A DNA stretch of 64,000 nt from Pedobacter sp. ASV12 (GTDB lineage Bacteria > Bacteroidota > Bacteroidia > Sphingobacteriales > Sphingobacteriaceae): positions 16,406 to 80,405 of the forward strand of contig NZ_JAELUC010000008.1 in NCBI RefSeq assembly GCF_016429155.1, given 5' to 3'. Under the pieces are notes generated by a model. The model was given only the letters and a program-made list of their open reading frames with translations, was not told where the DNA came from and did no database searches. The translations under genes were made by a program, and so were the position numbers. Shown piece after piece: positions 16,764 through 25,545 of the stretch. Position 1 is the stretch's first letter. Every line of letters starts with the position of its first letter.

Positions 16764-17639
16764 ATGAAAAAGCTCTTGTTATTAGCATTGCTGCTGTATA
16801 CCACATCGCTGGCCGCACAAACAGATACCGCTTATGCCTATGTTGACGCCAACTATAAAGCGGTTAAAGGCTGGAATGAGGCAACCTACTATTACAAAGC
16901 CTATAAAAAAGACAGTACCGGCTATATCCTATCGGTTCATAACCGGGCAGGCCAGCTGCAAAAGCGCGAAATCTATTTGGATGCAGGCTTGACCATCAAG
17001 AACGGACAAGCGGTGGTTTATAATGACGGCAAGCCCACCTACAAGGGCATATACATCAACAATGAACGCGAAGGTGTTTTTGTAGCGTATGATACACTTG
17101 GTCATGTACTCAGAACGGAAAGCTACCAGAGAGACACCTTGGATGGGCCCTATAATTCTTATTGGCCTAATGCCAGCATCAAGGAAACCGGTAATTATAA
17201 AAGAGGCAAAAAAGCCGGCGAATGGATTCTTCAATATGAAAGTGGCAAGCCAGCCATCATCGAAAAGTTTACCGATTATGGGGATTCTTACAGCAAAACC
17301 TGTTTTGATGAATCGGGGAAGGAAACGACCCTGGGTCAGATCGAAGCCCCGCCATCATTTCCTGGTGGCATAGACAAGTTTTATATGTTGCTTGCAAGAA
17401 ATGTAAAATATCCGCCAGATGCGGCAGAGAAGCATATTGAGGGAGAAGTGCGCATGTCGTTTCTAATAACGGAAACCGGTGCTGTTGAAAATATCAGGGT
17501 GGAGCGGGGTTATCATCCCAGCTTGGATGCAGAGGCCCTAAGGGTGATGAAGCTTTCGCCAAAATGGATACCGGGCAAGCTATTTGGTAAGCCAGCCCGG
17601 GTAATATATAGCATCCCTATACGATTTAGCCTGAGATGA
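16764..17639 (+). CDS. Secreted MORN-repeat protein with TonB C-terminal domain (paralogue 1)
   Basis: A 291-residue protein with a signal peptide (MKKLLLLALLLYTTSLAA), four or five MORN/YwqK-like repeats of the type YxNGxxxxxGxY over residues 75-170, and a C-terminal TonB-like domain (about 205-291) starting PPSFPGGIDKFYMLLARNVKYPPDA and containing RVERGYHPSLDAEALRVMK. Many Bacteroidota proteins of this plan are anchored in the periplasm and have no known substrate. The next gene but one, at 17827, encodes a paralogue of the same length, with the same order of parts. Confidence 0.75.
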   Translation: MKKLLLLALLLYTTSLAAQTDTAYAYVDANYKAVKGWNEATYYYKAYKKDSTGYILSVHNRAGQLQKREIYLDAGLTIKNGQAVVYNDGKPTYKGIYINNEREGVFVAYDTLGHVLRTESYQRDTLDGPYNSYWPNASIKETGNYKRGKKAGEWILQYESGKPAIIEKFTDYGDSYSKTCFDESGKETTLGQIEAPPSFPGGIDKFYMLLARNVKYPPDAAEKHIEGEVRMSFLITETGAVENIRVERGYHPSLDAEALRVMKLSPKWIPGKLFGKPARVIYSIPIRFSLR

Positions 17640-17826
17640 TTGTATTGGCATACGGCTGCCTAAGCAGGTGTTTGCTCCGTTTTTAGACAAAAAATAGCAA
17701 TAAGATCTAAGACGAAGTTAAAGTTTACGTCGTTTTATTAAGGTACTGCTTAATTTGTTGCCGACTGAAAATAATTCGGTAAATTTAGGTGTAATTAAAT
17801 CATTTGAGGGCTTAATACGAAGAAAT

Positions 17827-18702
17827 ATGAAAAGGTATGTTTTATTGCCGCTGTTCTTGTTGACTGCTGCAACTCTGTTTGCCCAGCAAGATACCACACT
17901 TATTTATTCGAACCCAGGCTATAATAAAGACCCATTACGTTCTAAATGGCGCAAGGAAGTTGTGCATAAAGACAGCCTTTGGGTAGTGATGCTGTATAAT
18001 GGCAAAGACGAGCTGCGCGAGCGCATCAGTTATGGCGACGAAAAACTGAGCGTAAGAAGTGGCCCTTATGCTTTTTACGAAAACGGCAAACTGGTAGAAT
18101 CGGGAGATTTTGACAAGGGCTATAAATATGGCGAATGGAAGGTCTTGTTTCCCAATGAGCAGGTACACGAAAAGGCCAACTATGCCTGGAATACGCTCCA
18201 TGGTAACTATCGCCTGTATTGGGATAATGGCCATGTAAGGAAAGAAGGGCGCTACAGCCGGGGCAAGAAGGTGGGCAACTGGCGCATGTTTCATCAAAAC
18301 GGCAAACTGGCGCTCAAAGAAAACTACGATGACAACGGGCAGCTTACCGAGGGCGAGTATTTTGATGCCGAGGGCAAGCCTGTAGCCAAAACGGAAGTGG
18401 TATCGCCACCAAATTATAAAGGAGGCCTAGCCGCTTTTTATCAGCTTTTTGCACGTAGCTTTAAATACCCAGCCAACCTGCCCAAGGAAGAAGTGCCGGC
18501 AAAAATAAACATTGATTTTGAGGTGACGAGCAAAGGGAGGATTACCGCTGTTGGCTTTCCGCAAAATACCAACCCTAAATTGAAGCGCGAAATACTCAAG
18601 GTATTGGCTTTGTCTTTGGGTAATTGGGTTCCAGGGACCGAATTGGGCGAAGCTGTTGATATGCAGTATATTTTGCCATTAGAAATTTTACTTCAACAAT
18701 AA
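17827..18702 (+). CDS. Secreted MORN-repeat protein with TonB C-terminal domain (paralogue 2)
   Basis: A 291-residue paralogue of the gene at 16764, with the same plan: signal peptide (MKRYVLLPLFLLTAATLFA), MORN-type repeats (YENGKLVESGDFDKGYKYG, then WDNGHVRKEGRYSRGKKVG, FHQNGKLALKENYD) and a TonB-like C-terminus introduced by PPNYKGGLAAFYQLFARSFKYP. The TonB part is more degenerate than in paralogue 1. ATG 17827 is chosen because the signal peptide starts there; the longer frame to 17755 adds 24 residues with no signal character. A 187-base gap separates the pair. Confidence 0.75.
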   Translation: MKRYVLLPLFLLTAATLFAQQDTTLIYSNPGYNKDPLRSKWRKEVVHKDSLWVVMLYNGKDELRERISYGDEKLSVRSGPYAFYENGKLVESGDFDKGYKYGEWKVLFPNEQVHEKANYAWNTLHGNYRLYWDNGHVRKEGRYSRGKKVGNWRMFHQNGKLALKENYDDNGQLTEGEYFDAEGKPVAKTEVVSPPNYKGGLAAFYQLFARSFKYPANLPKEEVPAKINIDFEVTSKGRITAVGFPQNTNPKLKREILKVLALSLGNWVPGTELGEAVDMQYILPLEILLQQ

Positions 18703-18771
18703 AATGTTTAACTTCATTCAATCTTCATTTTAATAAAACAATTTTACATCAACAAAATGGAAAACTTGAAG

Positions 18772-18788
18772 CCTCTGTAAACGAGAGG
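18772..18788 (+). promoter_or_regulatory. Leader hairpin CCTCT...AGAGG before the Ala/Lys-rich gene
   Basis: CCTCT at 18772-18776 pairs with AGAGG at 18784-18788, 27 bases before ATG 18816. It shares the word CCTCTGTAAA with the hairpin at 9353-9380. Confidence 0.3.
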
Positions 18789-18815
18789 TTCATTAAAAAT
18801 TAAAAAATTAGCATC

Positions 18816-19175
18816 ATGAAAAAATTATTAGGTCTTATTGCAATTGCAGTATTAGGTGCAAGCACCACTTTCGCACAAACTCCAGCCACAGCACCGGTAG
18901 CTAAAAAAGCAGCAGCGGCCAAAACAGCTGTTAAAGCCGAAGCTAAAAAAGCAGACGAAAAAGCTGCCACAGTAAAAGCTACTGCACCGGCAGCCGCTAA
19001 AAAAGAAGTTAAAAAAGTAGCGGCTTCAGCCACTCCAACCAAAAAAGACGGTACTCCAGACATGCGCTTTAAAGCAAACAAAGATGCAAAAGCTGCTCCA
19101 GCTGCAGGCCCAACCAAAAAAGACGGCACTCCAGATATGCGCTATAAAGCCAACAAAGCCGCAAAGAAAAACTAA
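18816..19175 (+). CDS. Small Ala/Lys-rich secreted protein with repeated DGTPDMR motif
   Basis: A 119-residue protein with a signal peptide (MKKLLGLIAIAVLGASTTFA, cleavage near residue 20) and a low-complexity Ala/Lys/Val mature part resembling histone H1-like tails. The C-terminal half holds two copies of PTKKDGTPDMR(F/Y)KANK, at about residues 71-86 and 97-112, flanked by alanine/lysine linkers. It is very basic, so it may bind acidic polymers, but no function is known. It has its own terminator downstream. Confidence 0.7.
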   Translation: MKKLLGLIAIAVLGASTTFAQTPATAPVAKKAAAAKTAVKAEAKKADEKAATVKATAPAAAKKEVKKVAASATPTKKDGTPDMRFKANKDAKAAPAAGPTKKDGTPDMRYKANKAAKKN

Positions 19176-19210
19176 GTCATAGCTAGTTTTATTAATTTAA
19201 GGTTTAATTG

Positions 19211-19244
19211 AAAAAGGCTCCCGAGCAATCGGGAGCCTTTTTAT
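19211..19244 (+). terminator. Intrinsic terminator after the Ala/Lys-rich gene
   Basis: Hairpin AAGGCTCCCGA-GCAA-TCGGGAGCCTT with A's before and TTTT after, between convergent genes; it can act in both directions. Confidence 0.9.
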
Positions 19245-19253
19245 TGTGTTGGG

Positions 19254-19934
19254 CTACAAACTGATGGTTTCGCCTATGGCTGGCAGCAATAAGGTCTTGT
19301 GGGCCCGTTTAAAGCTCTCTACGGCCGTTTCAGAGTCGATGGCAATAACCGGAAAGGTGTCGTAGTGTACACCGATTATTTTATCGCAGTTGATGTAGTT
19401 GGCTGCGATAACCGCATCGTCAACATCCATGGTGTAGTTGCCGCCGATTGGCAAAATGGCATAGTCCAATTTGTAAAGCTCGGCCAGTAACTTCATTTCC
19501 AGCGTAAGGCCGGTGTCGCCTGCAAAATAAATCTGATGCTGATCTAGCTCCAGCACAAAGCCAGCCGGATTGCCTCCGTAGCTTCCGTCGGGCAGCCCAG
19601 AGGAGTGGGTGGCCCAAACCATGCGTATTTTTCCGAAATCGAAAGTGTACTTGCCAAAATTCATCGGATGTACTTTTTCGATGCCCTGCTTGCCTAACCA
19701 GCCTGCAATTTCGGGAATGGAAATGACCGTGGCCTGTGTTTGCTTGGCCAAGGCAACCAGATCGGCTACGTGATCGCCATGCCCATGGCTTACCAAAATA
19801 TAGTCGGCCTCGATTTTAGTGCTATCGATATGCGTTGCCAAGGGGTTTGGACTGATAAACGGATCGAAAAGGAATTTTTTGCCGGCCTCCGTCTCTAACA
19901 GAAAACAAGATTGGCCATAATATGTATATTTCAT
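19254..19934 (-). CDS. UPF0173-type metal-dependent hydrolase (metallo-beta-lactamase fold)
   Basis: A 226-residue cytoplasmic protein. The metal-binding motif HGHGDHVAD, together with later His/Asp residues (VWATHSSG, FAGDTGLT, GVHYDTFPVI), is the UPF0173 version of the metallo-beta-lactamase fold. The family's substrates are unknown; members are usually annotated as metal-dependent hydrolases. It is transcribed toward the shared terminator at 19211-19244. About 140 bases separate its start from the ybaB stop upstream, and this gap holds a repetitive GAGATGTGAGAT-like tract. Confidence 0.85.
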   Translation of the reverse strand: MKYTYYGQSCFLLETEAGKKFLFDPFISPNPLATHIDSTKIEADYILVSHGHGDHVADLVALAKQTQATVISIPEIAGWLGKQGIEKVHPMNFGKYTFDFGKIRMVWATHSSGLPDGSYGGNPAGFVLELDQHQIYFAGDTGLTLEMKLLAELYKLDYAILPIGGNYTMDVDDAVIAANYINCDKIIGVHYDTFPVIAIDSETAVESFKRAHKTLLLPAIGETISL

Positions 19935-20073
19935 TTTTTTTGCTTGAGATTTAAGATACTAGATATGAGATGTGAGATGTGGGATTTGAGGGGCGAAATA
20001 TGAGCGCTGAGATTTTAAAATGGAATGCCCTTTCCGATTTTTAATCCTCAGCCTTCTATCCCATACCTGCTGT

Positions 20074-20379
20074 TTAAGCGCCGAACATACCGCCCAATCC
20101 ACCAAGCATGTCTTTGGTTGCGGCCTGCATTTCTACGGCACTGACCTGGTCGGCCTGTTGCAGGGCTTTGTTTACGGCAGTTAGGAGCAGTTCTTCCAGC
20201 GCTTCTTTATCGGCTTGTTTATAAAAATCTTCGTCAATGGTAATGGCGGTAACTGCTTTGTTTGCCGTTGCGGTAACGCGAATGGCACCGCCTTCAACTT
20301 CTCCAAACACTGAAACGGTATCTAATCTTTTTTTAATTTCATCTGCCTTTTGCTGGGCAGCCATCAATTTATCGAACAT
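20074..20379 (-). CDS. ybaB: YbaB/EbfC family nucleoid-associated protein
   Basis: A 101-residue protein with the YbaB/EbfC pattern: an N-terminal helix (MFDKLMAAQQKADEIKKRL), a central beta region (VEGGAIRVTATANKAVTAITID), and a C-terminal helical part ending GMFGA. YbaB forms dimers that bind DNA without strong sequence preference. In many bacteria it follows dnaX, which is not here. Length is typical. It lies between the UPF0173 and DUF4394 genes on the same strand. Confidence 0.88.
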   Translation of the reverse strand: MFDKLMAAQQKADEIKKRLDTVSVFGEVEGGAIRVTATANKAVTAITIDEDFYKQADKEALEELLLTAVNKALQQADQVSAVEMQAATKDMLGGLGGMFGA

Positions 20380-20431
20380 AGCTCTTAGTTTTAAATTATA
20401 AGTCGAAAATAAGGGAAAATGTTTTAAAAAA

Positions 20432-21994
20432 TTACAGCCTTCTGCCCAAGGTAAACCCGGTTATCGGTTGTGTAAACTCGAGCGCCGAAGTGGCCACAGA
20501 GGCTTGTCCGGTCGACAAATTAATCTGATAGAGCTTGTTTTTCCCCTCTACCGTAAAAATGCCGTAAGCAGTATCGCCAATGTTGCTAAAGCTAATGTCG
20601 AACCCGTTAACGGCGCTGATTATAATTTTTAAATCGCCAACAGGGCTCAATAAACCTGAATTTTGGTCTTGCGTGTAGAGCTTGTTCAGCACGTGGTCTA
20701 TCACATAAAGCCTGCTTGTGGTGCTGCCTGCAATATTGTTGCTATAGGCGGCTGCACTTACCGTTGGCGAACCTGTGCTGGTTGATAGGTTGGGCTGTAC
20801 TGAAACGCTGGCGGTAATCGGGTTGATACGCAGGTTTTGTGCCGTATTGCTTACCACGCGGATGATATCTTCTTGCGGGCTGAAATCGAAACCAAAACTT
20901 GTGCCGGCTAAGGCAGAGGCAAAGGTACCCGTGCCTGCCTGCGTAAACAGGCCTGTGCTCAGGTTAACCGTGTAAAGCCTGTTGCTGCTGCCTAAGGCAT
21001 AAACCTGGCCGTTTAAAGGCCTCATGTCTATACCCAGTACCGTTTCTCCGCTCTGCATGCCCGTAATGGTTTTGGCAACTGCCACAGTTGTACTTAAAGT
21101 AGGGTCGAAAATAAGTAAGGTGTTGGCCTTGTTGGCATCAATAGTAGTGGCATAGGCTACAGGATTGGTCGGAATGGCGATGCTTTGTATAGCGATGTTG
21201 CCTGTAAACTTACCGACTAATTTGGTTACCTTTCTGTCTAAATCAATGCTGAATAAACCGACGAAGTCTTTTAAAGTACCTGCCAGGAGTACGTTTTTGT
21301 TGTTTGGCGAAATATCCAAACACACGTTGTTGCCTACATCCTGACCTAAATCGGCCACTTTGGTTAAGGTGCCGCTGTTTTGGGGCTCTTGTTTGTTTAA
21401 GGTTTTGGCTACGGGGTCAATACCGTATAAGGTGGTAGTGCTTGCCCCGGCAGTACTGTTGGTATAGGAAATGCCCATCACAGTGCCTCCGCTAATGTTG
21501 GCGTCGGTGGCCTCAACGGTAGCCGTTTCGGGGTTGATGCGCAGGTTTTGGCCGGTGTTACTCACCAGCCTGAGGCGATCGGTTGTAGGATCAAAGTCTA
21601 TGCTGATTACCGTGCCCGAAACAGCAGGCGTAAGCGGTGCGGTGGCTATTGCGCGCGCCAATCCGGTACTCAAGTTAATGATGTATAGCTTGCTGGCATC
21701 GCTAATGCCATACAGGTCGCCCGTTGTAGGCCTAAAGTCGATGCTCAACATTTTTTCAGTCGGGCTCATGCCTGTAATGCTTACACTATTGAGCGATGTT
21801 TTGATGCTTTTGGCATTGTACTTCAGCAAGGTATTGTTATTGGCGAGTACATAGAAGTCTTGGTCTGGCCCCGAAAGCGGCAGATTGATTTGGGTACTTT
21901 CCTTTTTGCAGGATAAGGATATTGAAAAGAAGAAGAGCAATGCACAAAGTTTAAATGCAATTGTGCGATTGAGTTTGAAGGCCGTTTTTTTCAT
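20432..21994 (-). CDS. Lipoprotein with two tandem DUF4394 domains
   Basis: A 520-residue protein with a signal ending in the lipobox FSISLSC (Cys about residue 29). Two homologous halves follow: each has a start like LSIDFRPTTGDLYGI or LGIDMRPLNGQVYAL and the segment VSNTxQNLRINP(E/I)TA. This is the DUF4394 domain, a beta-rich repeat of unknown function. The duplication is internal and clear. ATG 21994 is chosen because the signal peptide begins there; the longer frame to 22081 adds 29 residues. Confidence 0.8.
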   Translation of the reverse strand: MKKTAFKLNRTIAFKLCALLFFFSISLSCKKESTQINLPLSGPDQDFYVLANNNTLLKYNAKSIKTSLNSVSITGMSPTEKMLSIDFRPTTGDLYGISDASKLYIINLSTGLARAIATAPLTPAVSGTVISIDFDPTTDRLRLVSNTGQNLRINPETATVEATDANISGGTVMGISYTNSTAGASTTTLYGIDPVAKTLNKQEPQNSGTLTKVADLGQDVGNNVCLDISPNNKNVLLAGTLKDFVGLFSIDLDRKVTKLVGKFTGNIAIQSIAIPTNPVAYATTIDANKANTLLIFDPTLSTTVAVAKTITGMQSGETVLGIDMRPLNGQVYALGSSNRLYTVNLSTGLFTQAGTGTFASALAGTSFGFDFSPQEDIIRVVSNTAQNLRINPITASVSVQPNLSTSTGSPTVSAAAYSNNIAGSTTSRLYVIDHVLNKLYTQDQNSGLLSPVGDLKIIISAVNGFDISFSNIGDTAYGIFTVEGKNKLYQINLSTGQASVATSALEFTQPITGFTLGRRL

Positions 21995-22115
21995 CTGTTT
22001 ATTATTCGTTATTCGGGTAGGCAAGCCCGCAGACTGTTGTAAGTTGATGGTGGCTTTCTTTGTCGAACAGCGGCTTAACAAGGCTTGTTTTTTGAAGCCA
22101 AGATAAGCTTAATAT

Positions 22116-23189
22116 TTAAATTAAACGTGTTTTGGCACGTTCATATTGCGATGGCCATCTTACATCAACGCCGAGCTGAAAGGCAGCATGAAGCGGAAAG
22201 TAAGGATCTCTCAGTAATTCCCTCGCCAAAAAAATCAGGTCTGCTTCTTCTTGTTGCAAAATGGTTTCGGCTTGTTGGGCTTCGGTAATCAATCCAACGG
22301 CGCCGGTTATCATCCCTGTTTGTTGTTTAATGGCCTTGGCAAAGGGCACTTGGTAGCCGGGCTGTACCGGTATTTGCTGGTGCAGATCTAAACCGCCCGA
22401 AGAAGTATCAATGACATCGACCCCTTTGGCTTTAAGCAAAGCCGATAGGCGTACCGATTCTTCTTCGTTCCAGCCTCCCTCTACCCAATCGGTTGCCGAA
22501 ATGCGAACAAACAGAGGGTTTTCAGCTGGCCAGGTTTCCTGTACCGCTTCAACAACTTCTAATAAAAGTCGAATGCGGTTTTCAAAACTGCCCCCATATT
22601 CATCGTTGCGGAGGTTGCTTAGGGGCGATAAAAACTGATGCAACAGGTAGCCATGTGCGGCATGTATTTCTACGACTTGAAACCCAGCCCATAAGGCTCG
22701 TTTGGCGGCTTCTCTAAAATCGGCTTTAACTTTGGTCAAACCGTCAAGATCTAAAGCCAGGGGTATTTTGTCTGTCGGGTTAAAAGGCAATGCACTCGGG
22801 GCTAGGGTTGGCCAGCCTCCGTTAGTGTGGTCTAATTGCTTGGGGTTTTGCCAAGGAATATCGAAACTGGCCTTGCGGCCGGCATGTGCCAATTGAATAC
22901 CCGAAACGGCTCCGTTTTGGTGAATAAAATCGGTAATTTCCTGAAGCTTGGCAATGTGTTCGTCTTTCCAAATTCCAAGGTCGGCAATAGAAATGCGGCC
23001 TTCTGGCGAAACGGCTGTAGCTTCGGTAAGCACCAGTGCGGCGCCCCCAACGGCACGGCTGCCCAAATGTACCAGGTGCCAGTTGTTGGCAAAGCCATCG
23101 GTTGAAGAATATTCGCACATTGGCGATACCACAATACGGTTTTTAAGGGTAATGTTTTTTAGGTGAAGAGGGGTGAAGAGTAGGGCCAT
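22116..23189 (-). CDS. namA: NADH:flavin oxidoreductase of the old yellow enzyme family (YqjM/NamA-type)
   Basis: A 357-residue FMN-dependent TIM-barrel ene-reductase. The YqjM-class signature SPMCEYSSTDG has Cys25, and HAAHGYLLHQFLSP provides the substrate-binding His pair. These enzymes reduce activated C=C bonds of alpha,beta-unsaturated carbonyls and nitro compounds using NAD(P)H. Length is slightly more than the B. subtilis YqjM. It is monocistronic or co-transcribed with the M28 peptidase gene 82 bases upstream. The physiological substrate is unknown. Confidence 0.88.
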   Translation of the reverse strand: MALLFTPLHLKNITLKNRIVVSPMCEYSSTDGFANNWHLVHLGSRAVGGAALVLTEATAVSPEGRISIADLGIWKDEHIAKLQEITDFIHQNGAVSGIQLAHAGRKASFDIPWQNPKQLDHTNGGWPTLAPSALPFNPTDKIPLALDLDGLTKVKADFREAAKRALWAGFQVVEIHAAHGYLLHQFLSPLSNLRNDEYGGSFENRIRLLLEVVEAVQETWPAENPLFVRISATDWVEGGWNEEESVRLSALLKAKGVDVIDTSSGGLDLHQQIPVQPGYQVPFAKAIKQQTGMITGAVGLITEAQQAETILQQEEADLIFLARELLRDPYFPLHAAFQLGVDVRWPSQYERAKTRLI

Positions 23190-23271
23190 TGCTCAAATTT
23201 TTGACAAATTAACAATAAGCCAAGGTATTTGTTTAACCGAGGAAGAACTTAAACAATCAGATGACAGGCGC

Positions 23272-24417
23272 TTAGTTCATCAAGGCGGTGTTAAAACCCA
23301 CAAAAAGCTTGAAGAGCTGCTCGTAAACAGTAAATGGGAGGGTTTTAGGCTGGTCGTATACATCGTGGTAAGCTGTAATGCCACCCTGTGTATAAAGAAA
23401 AAATGCAGGCACACCCTTTTCGGTAAAAAAATAATGGTCGCTGTTGGCCGCTTTTCCCCTGGGGTTGATCTTGACCAGAAAATGTCCAGCATCATTGATT
23501 TGGTTAAGCAGGGCAAACGCGGCGGGGTATTGGGTCGCATTAACTACGGTAGCTCCGGTTTCGCCGGTGCCAACCATGTCCACATTAAGGAGGAAGCGAA
23601 CTTTTTTAAGATCGACCAATGGATTTTCAGTAAAATATTTGGAGCCTAAAATACCGGCTTCTTCTCCGGCAAAACAAATAAAAGCCATGGTATACCGCTG
23701 CGGATGGGCGGCGTAATATTTGGCTAGGCTGAGTAGGAAAGCTACGCCGCTGCCGTTATCGTTGGCCCCCGGAAAATAAGTATCGGTGCCCATGCCCCCC
23801 AGATGGTCGTAATGAGCGGTTAGTAGCAGTATAGAATCAGGTCTGGCGGTGCCTTTTACCATGGCGCAAATATTGCTTGCCCTAAAATCGGGAATAAAAA
23901 CATTTTCGATGTTGGCGACTATGGTTTGCGGTGGCTGCGTTAATGCCGATTTTTTAACCATGATTTCGGTAAAATCGTTAACCTTTTGTGCTACAGACCA
24001 GGTGAGTTTGTCTTGCAGGCTTACCACAATCCGTTCTGTTTGGGCTATAAAGTGGGTGCTGTCTTGCTGGGTGAGGTTTGTTTTGGCCACAACGCCTTTA
24101 CTGGCCTGGCCTACAATAAAATCTTTGCCCGGCATGAGTTTTTTACCGTTTATTTGCAGCTCCATTTTACCCGGGAAGGTATTAACCGAAAACAGAAAGG
24201 GTTGCTTGAAGCTTTTTCCATCCATGGGTTGCAGGCCAAAGGATTTGAGCTCGGCCACTATAAAATCGGCCGCTTTTTCCATGCCGTTTTTCGTATAGCC
24301 TCGCCCCCAAAAGGCCGGAGCAGTTAGTTTTTCTAGGGTCTTGCGCGCGTATTTGAGGTCTTGCGCAAAGGCGCCGGAAGCGAATAGCAATAATACGCCA
24401 AGAACGATTTTCTTCAT
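23272..24417 (-). CDS. Secreted M28 family zinc aminopeptidase
   Basis: A 381-residue peptidase with signal peptide MKKIVLGVLLLFASGAFA. M28 metal ligands and catalytic residues are visible: His and Asp in TAHYDHLGG, Asp in GANDNGSG, the Glu pair in FAGEEAGILGSKYF, Asp in LNVDMVGTG and His in NSDHYFF. It should cleave N-terminal residues of peptides in the periplasm. ATG 24417 is chosen; the frame continuing to 24702 has no sensible N-terminus. About 190 bases lie between this start and the upstream operon's last gene. Confidence 0.88.
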   Translation of the reverse strand: MKKIVLGVLLLFASGAFAQDLKYARKTLEKLTAPAFWGRGYTKNGMEKAADFIVAELKSFGLQPMDGKSFKQPFLFSVNTFPGKMELQINGKKLMPGKDFIVGQASKGVVAKTNLTQQDSTHFIAQTERIVVSLQDKLTWSVAQKVNDFTEIMVKKSALTQPPQTIVANIENVFIPDFRASNICAMVKGTARPDSILLLTAHYDHLGGMGTDTYFPGANDNGSGVAFLLSLAKYYAAHPQRYTMAFICFAGEEAGILGSKYFTENPLVDLKKVRFLLNVDMVGTGETGATVVNATQYPAAFALLNQINDAGHFLVKINPRGKAANSDHYFFTEKGVPAFFLYTQGGITAYHDVYDQPKTLPFTVYEQLFKLFVGFNTALMN

Positions 24418-24604
24418 GTCAGCAAAGAGAGGTTTTGTAAGGCAATATACGAAATCGAAGGCTTTGTATACTTGCGAAGTTTTTTTCAGTTGGCGGGGGC
24501 GACAACTGAAAAAGCCACAGGTAGACAGATTTCGCTTGACTGATCTGTCTACCTGTGGCTTGATTATTAGGCTTAATAAATCCCTGGATCGGTATGTACG
24601 GTGA

Positions 24605-25525
24605 CTAACCTTTGGCCAAATAAGCCAAAATGATTTTTCTGATGCCTTCCTTGTTTTGGGCAGAGCTCCAGTTTTCTTTGATCGATTGGTCGCCCAAGGC
24701 AAAAAACTGCTCGTACAATAATTTGTTGTCCACTTTGGAAGTCAATTTAATGACGTCGTTTGCCGCAAAAATAGCATCCCAGGTTTCGCGGGCATCTTTC
24801 CAAAAGTTTTGTTGCTGTTTCCACCAGGTTTGGGCATAGCCAAAAGATTTAGGGTCGGTTTTGATGAATTCTTCCATGCCTTTTTCCATGGCTAGCAATT
24901 TATCGCCGCTTTCGGTACGCAGTATTTTTTTGTTGTCTTGCTCAAACATCCAGCCTTTTGGAGTAAGGTAAAGCATGTTGCCACGGTTCAGCACATTGTA
25001 GTCGCTGCGCTCGGTATACTCGCGACGAGGTAGTGGCGAGTCGGAATTGCTTTGCCATTGGTGCCTGCCGTCAACATGCACCCAGGTGCCGATGGCTTGG
25101 TAACGTGGACTATCATCTACCTGATAAACTTTTTGGGTCCATTTGCCTTTGATGTCGTTGGCCGATAAGGTTACTTTTTTCCAGGTGTCGTTTTTGTCAT
25201 ATACCAAAATTTGTGGGTCTTCATAAGTCCAGTCTTCTCTCCAGTGTTTGATAATCATGCTGTCGCCTCTCATGACCAACAGGTGCTGTATAACGATTTT
25301 TTTGGGCGAGTCTTCTAAAATTACGGCCCATTCTTTGGCTGATGAACGGTGTCTTTCGTGAAACTTGTAGTCGTCGTCTGGCGAAAAAGTTTCTGCGTAG
25401 TTAAACGTTACCTTATAAAAACCTGCCAATGATTTGATGGCTTCGCGGTCTTGATCCATTTTTGATTGCGCCACTGCTCCTAAAACAGGAAGGACCAGTG
25501 CAAATAAGAGTTGTAGTTTTTTCAT
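24605..25525 (-). CDS. DUF6607-like secreted protein, last gene of the iron operon
   Basis: A 306-residue protein with a signal peptide (MKKLQLLFALVLPVLGAVA, cleavage about residue 19). Conserved-looking blocks are GFYKVTFNYAETFSPD, HLLVMRGDSMIIKHWREDW and RREYTERSDYNVL. I believe this matches the DUF6607 family, often near TonB and PepSY genes, but cannot confirm. It lies 20 bases after the PepSY gene (25546) and is probably co-transcribed. ATG 25525 is used. Function unknown. Confidence 0.6.
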   Translation of the reverse strand: MKKLQLLFALVLPVLGAVAQSKMDQDREAIKSLAGFYKVTFNYAETFSPDDDYKFHERHRSSAKEWAVILEDSPKKIVIQHLLVMRGDSMIIKHWREDWTYEDPQILVYDKNDTWKKVTLSANDIKGKWTQKVYQVDDSPRYQAIGTWVHVDGRHQWQSNSDSPLPRREYTERSDYNVLNRGNMLYLTPKGWMFEQDNKKILRTESGDKLLAMEKGMEEFIKTDPKSFGYAQTWWKQQQNFWKDARETWDAIFAANDVIKLTSKVDNKLLYEQFFALGDQSIKENWSSAQNKEGIRKIILAYLAKG

Positions 25526-25545
25526 TGTAATGATTGTTTTTTGTG

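Noticed and set aside
22085..22288. A 67-codon plus-strand frame upstream of the DUF4394 gene
   Set aside because: Overlaps the end of the OYE-family gene on the other strand, and shows no recognised features.
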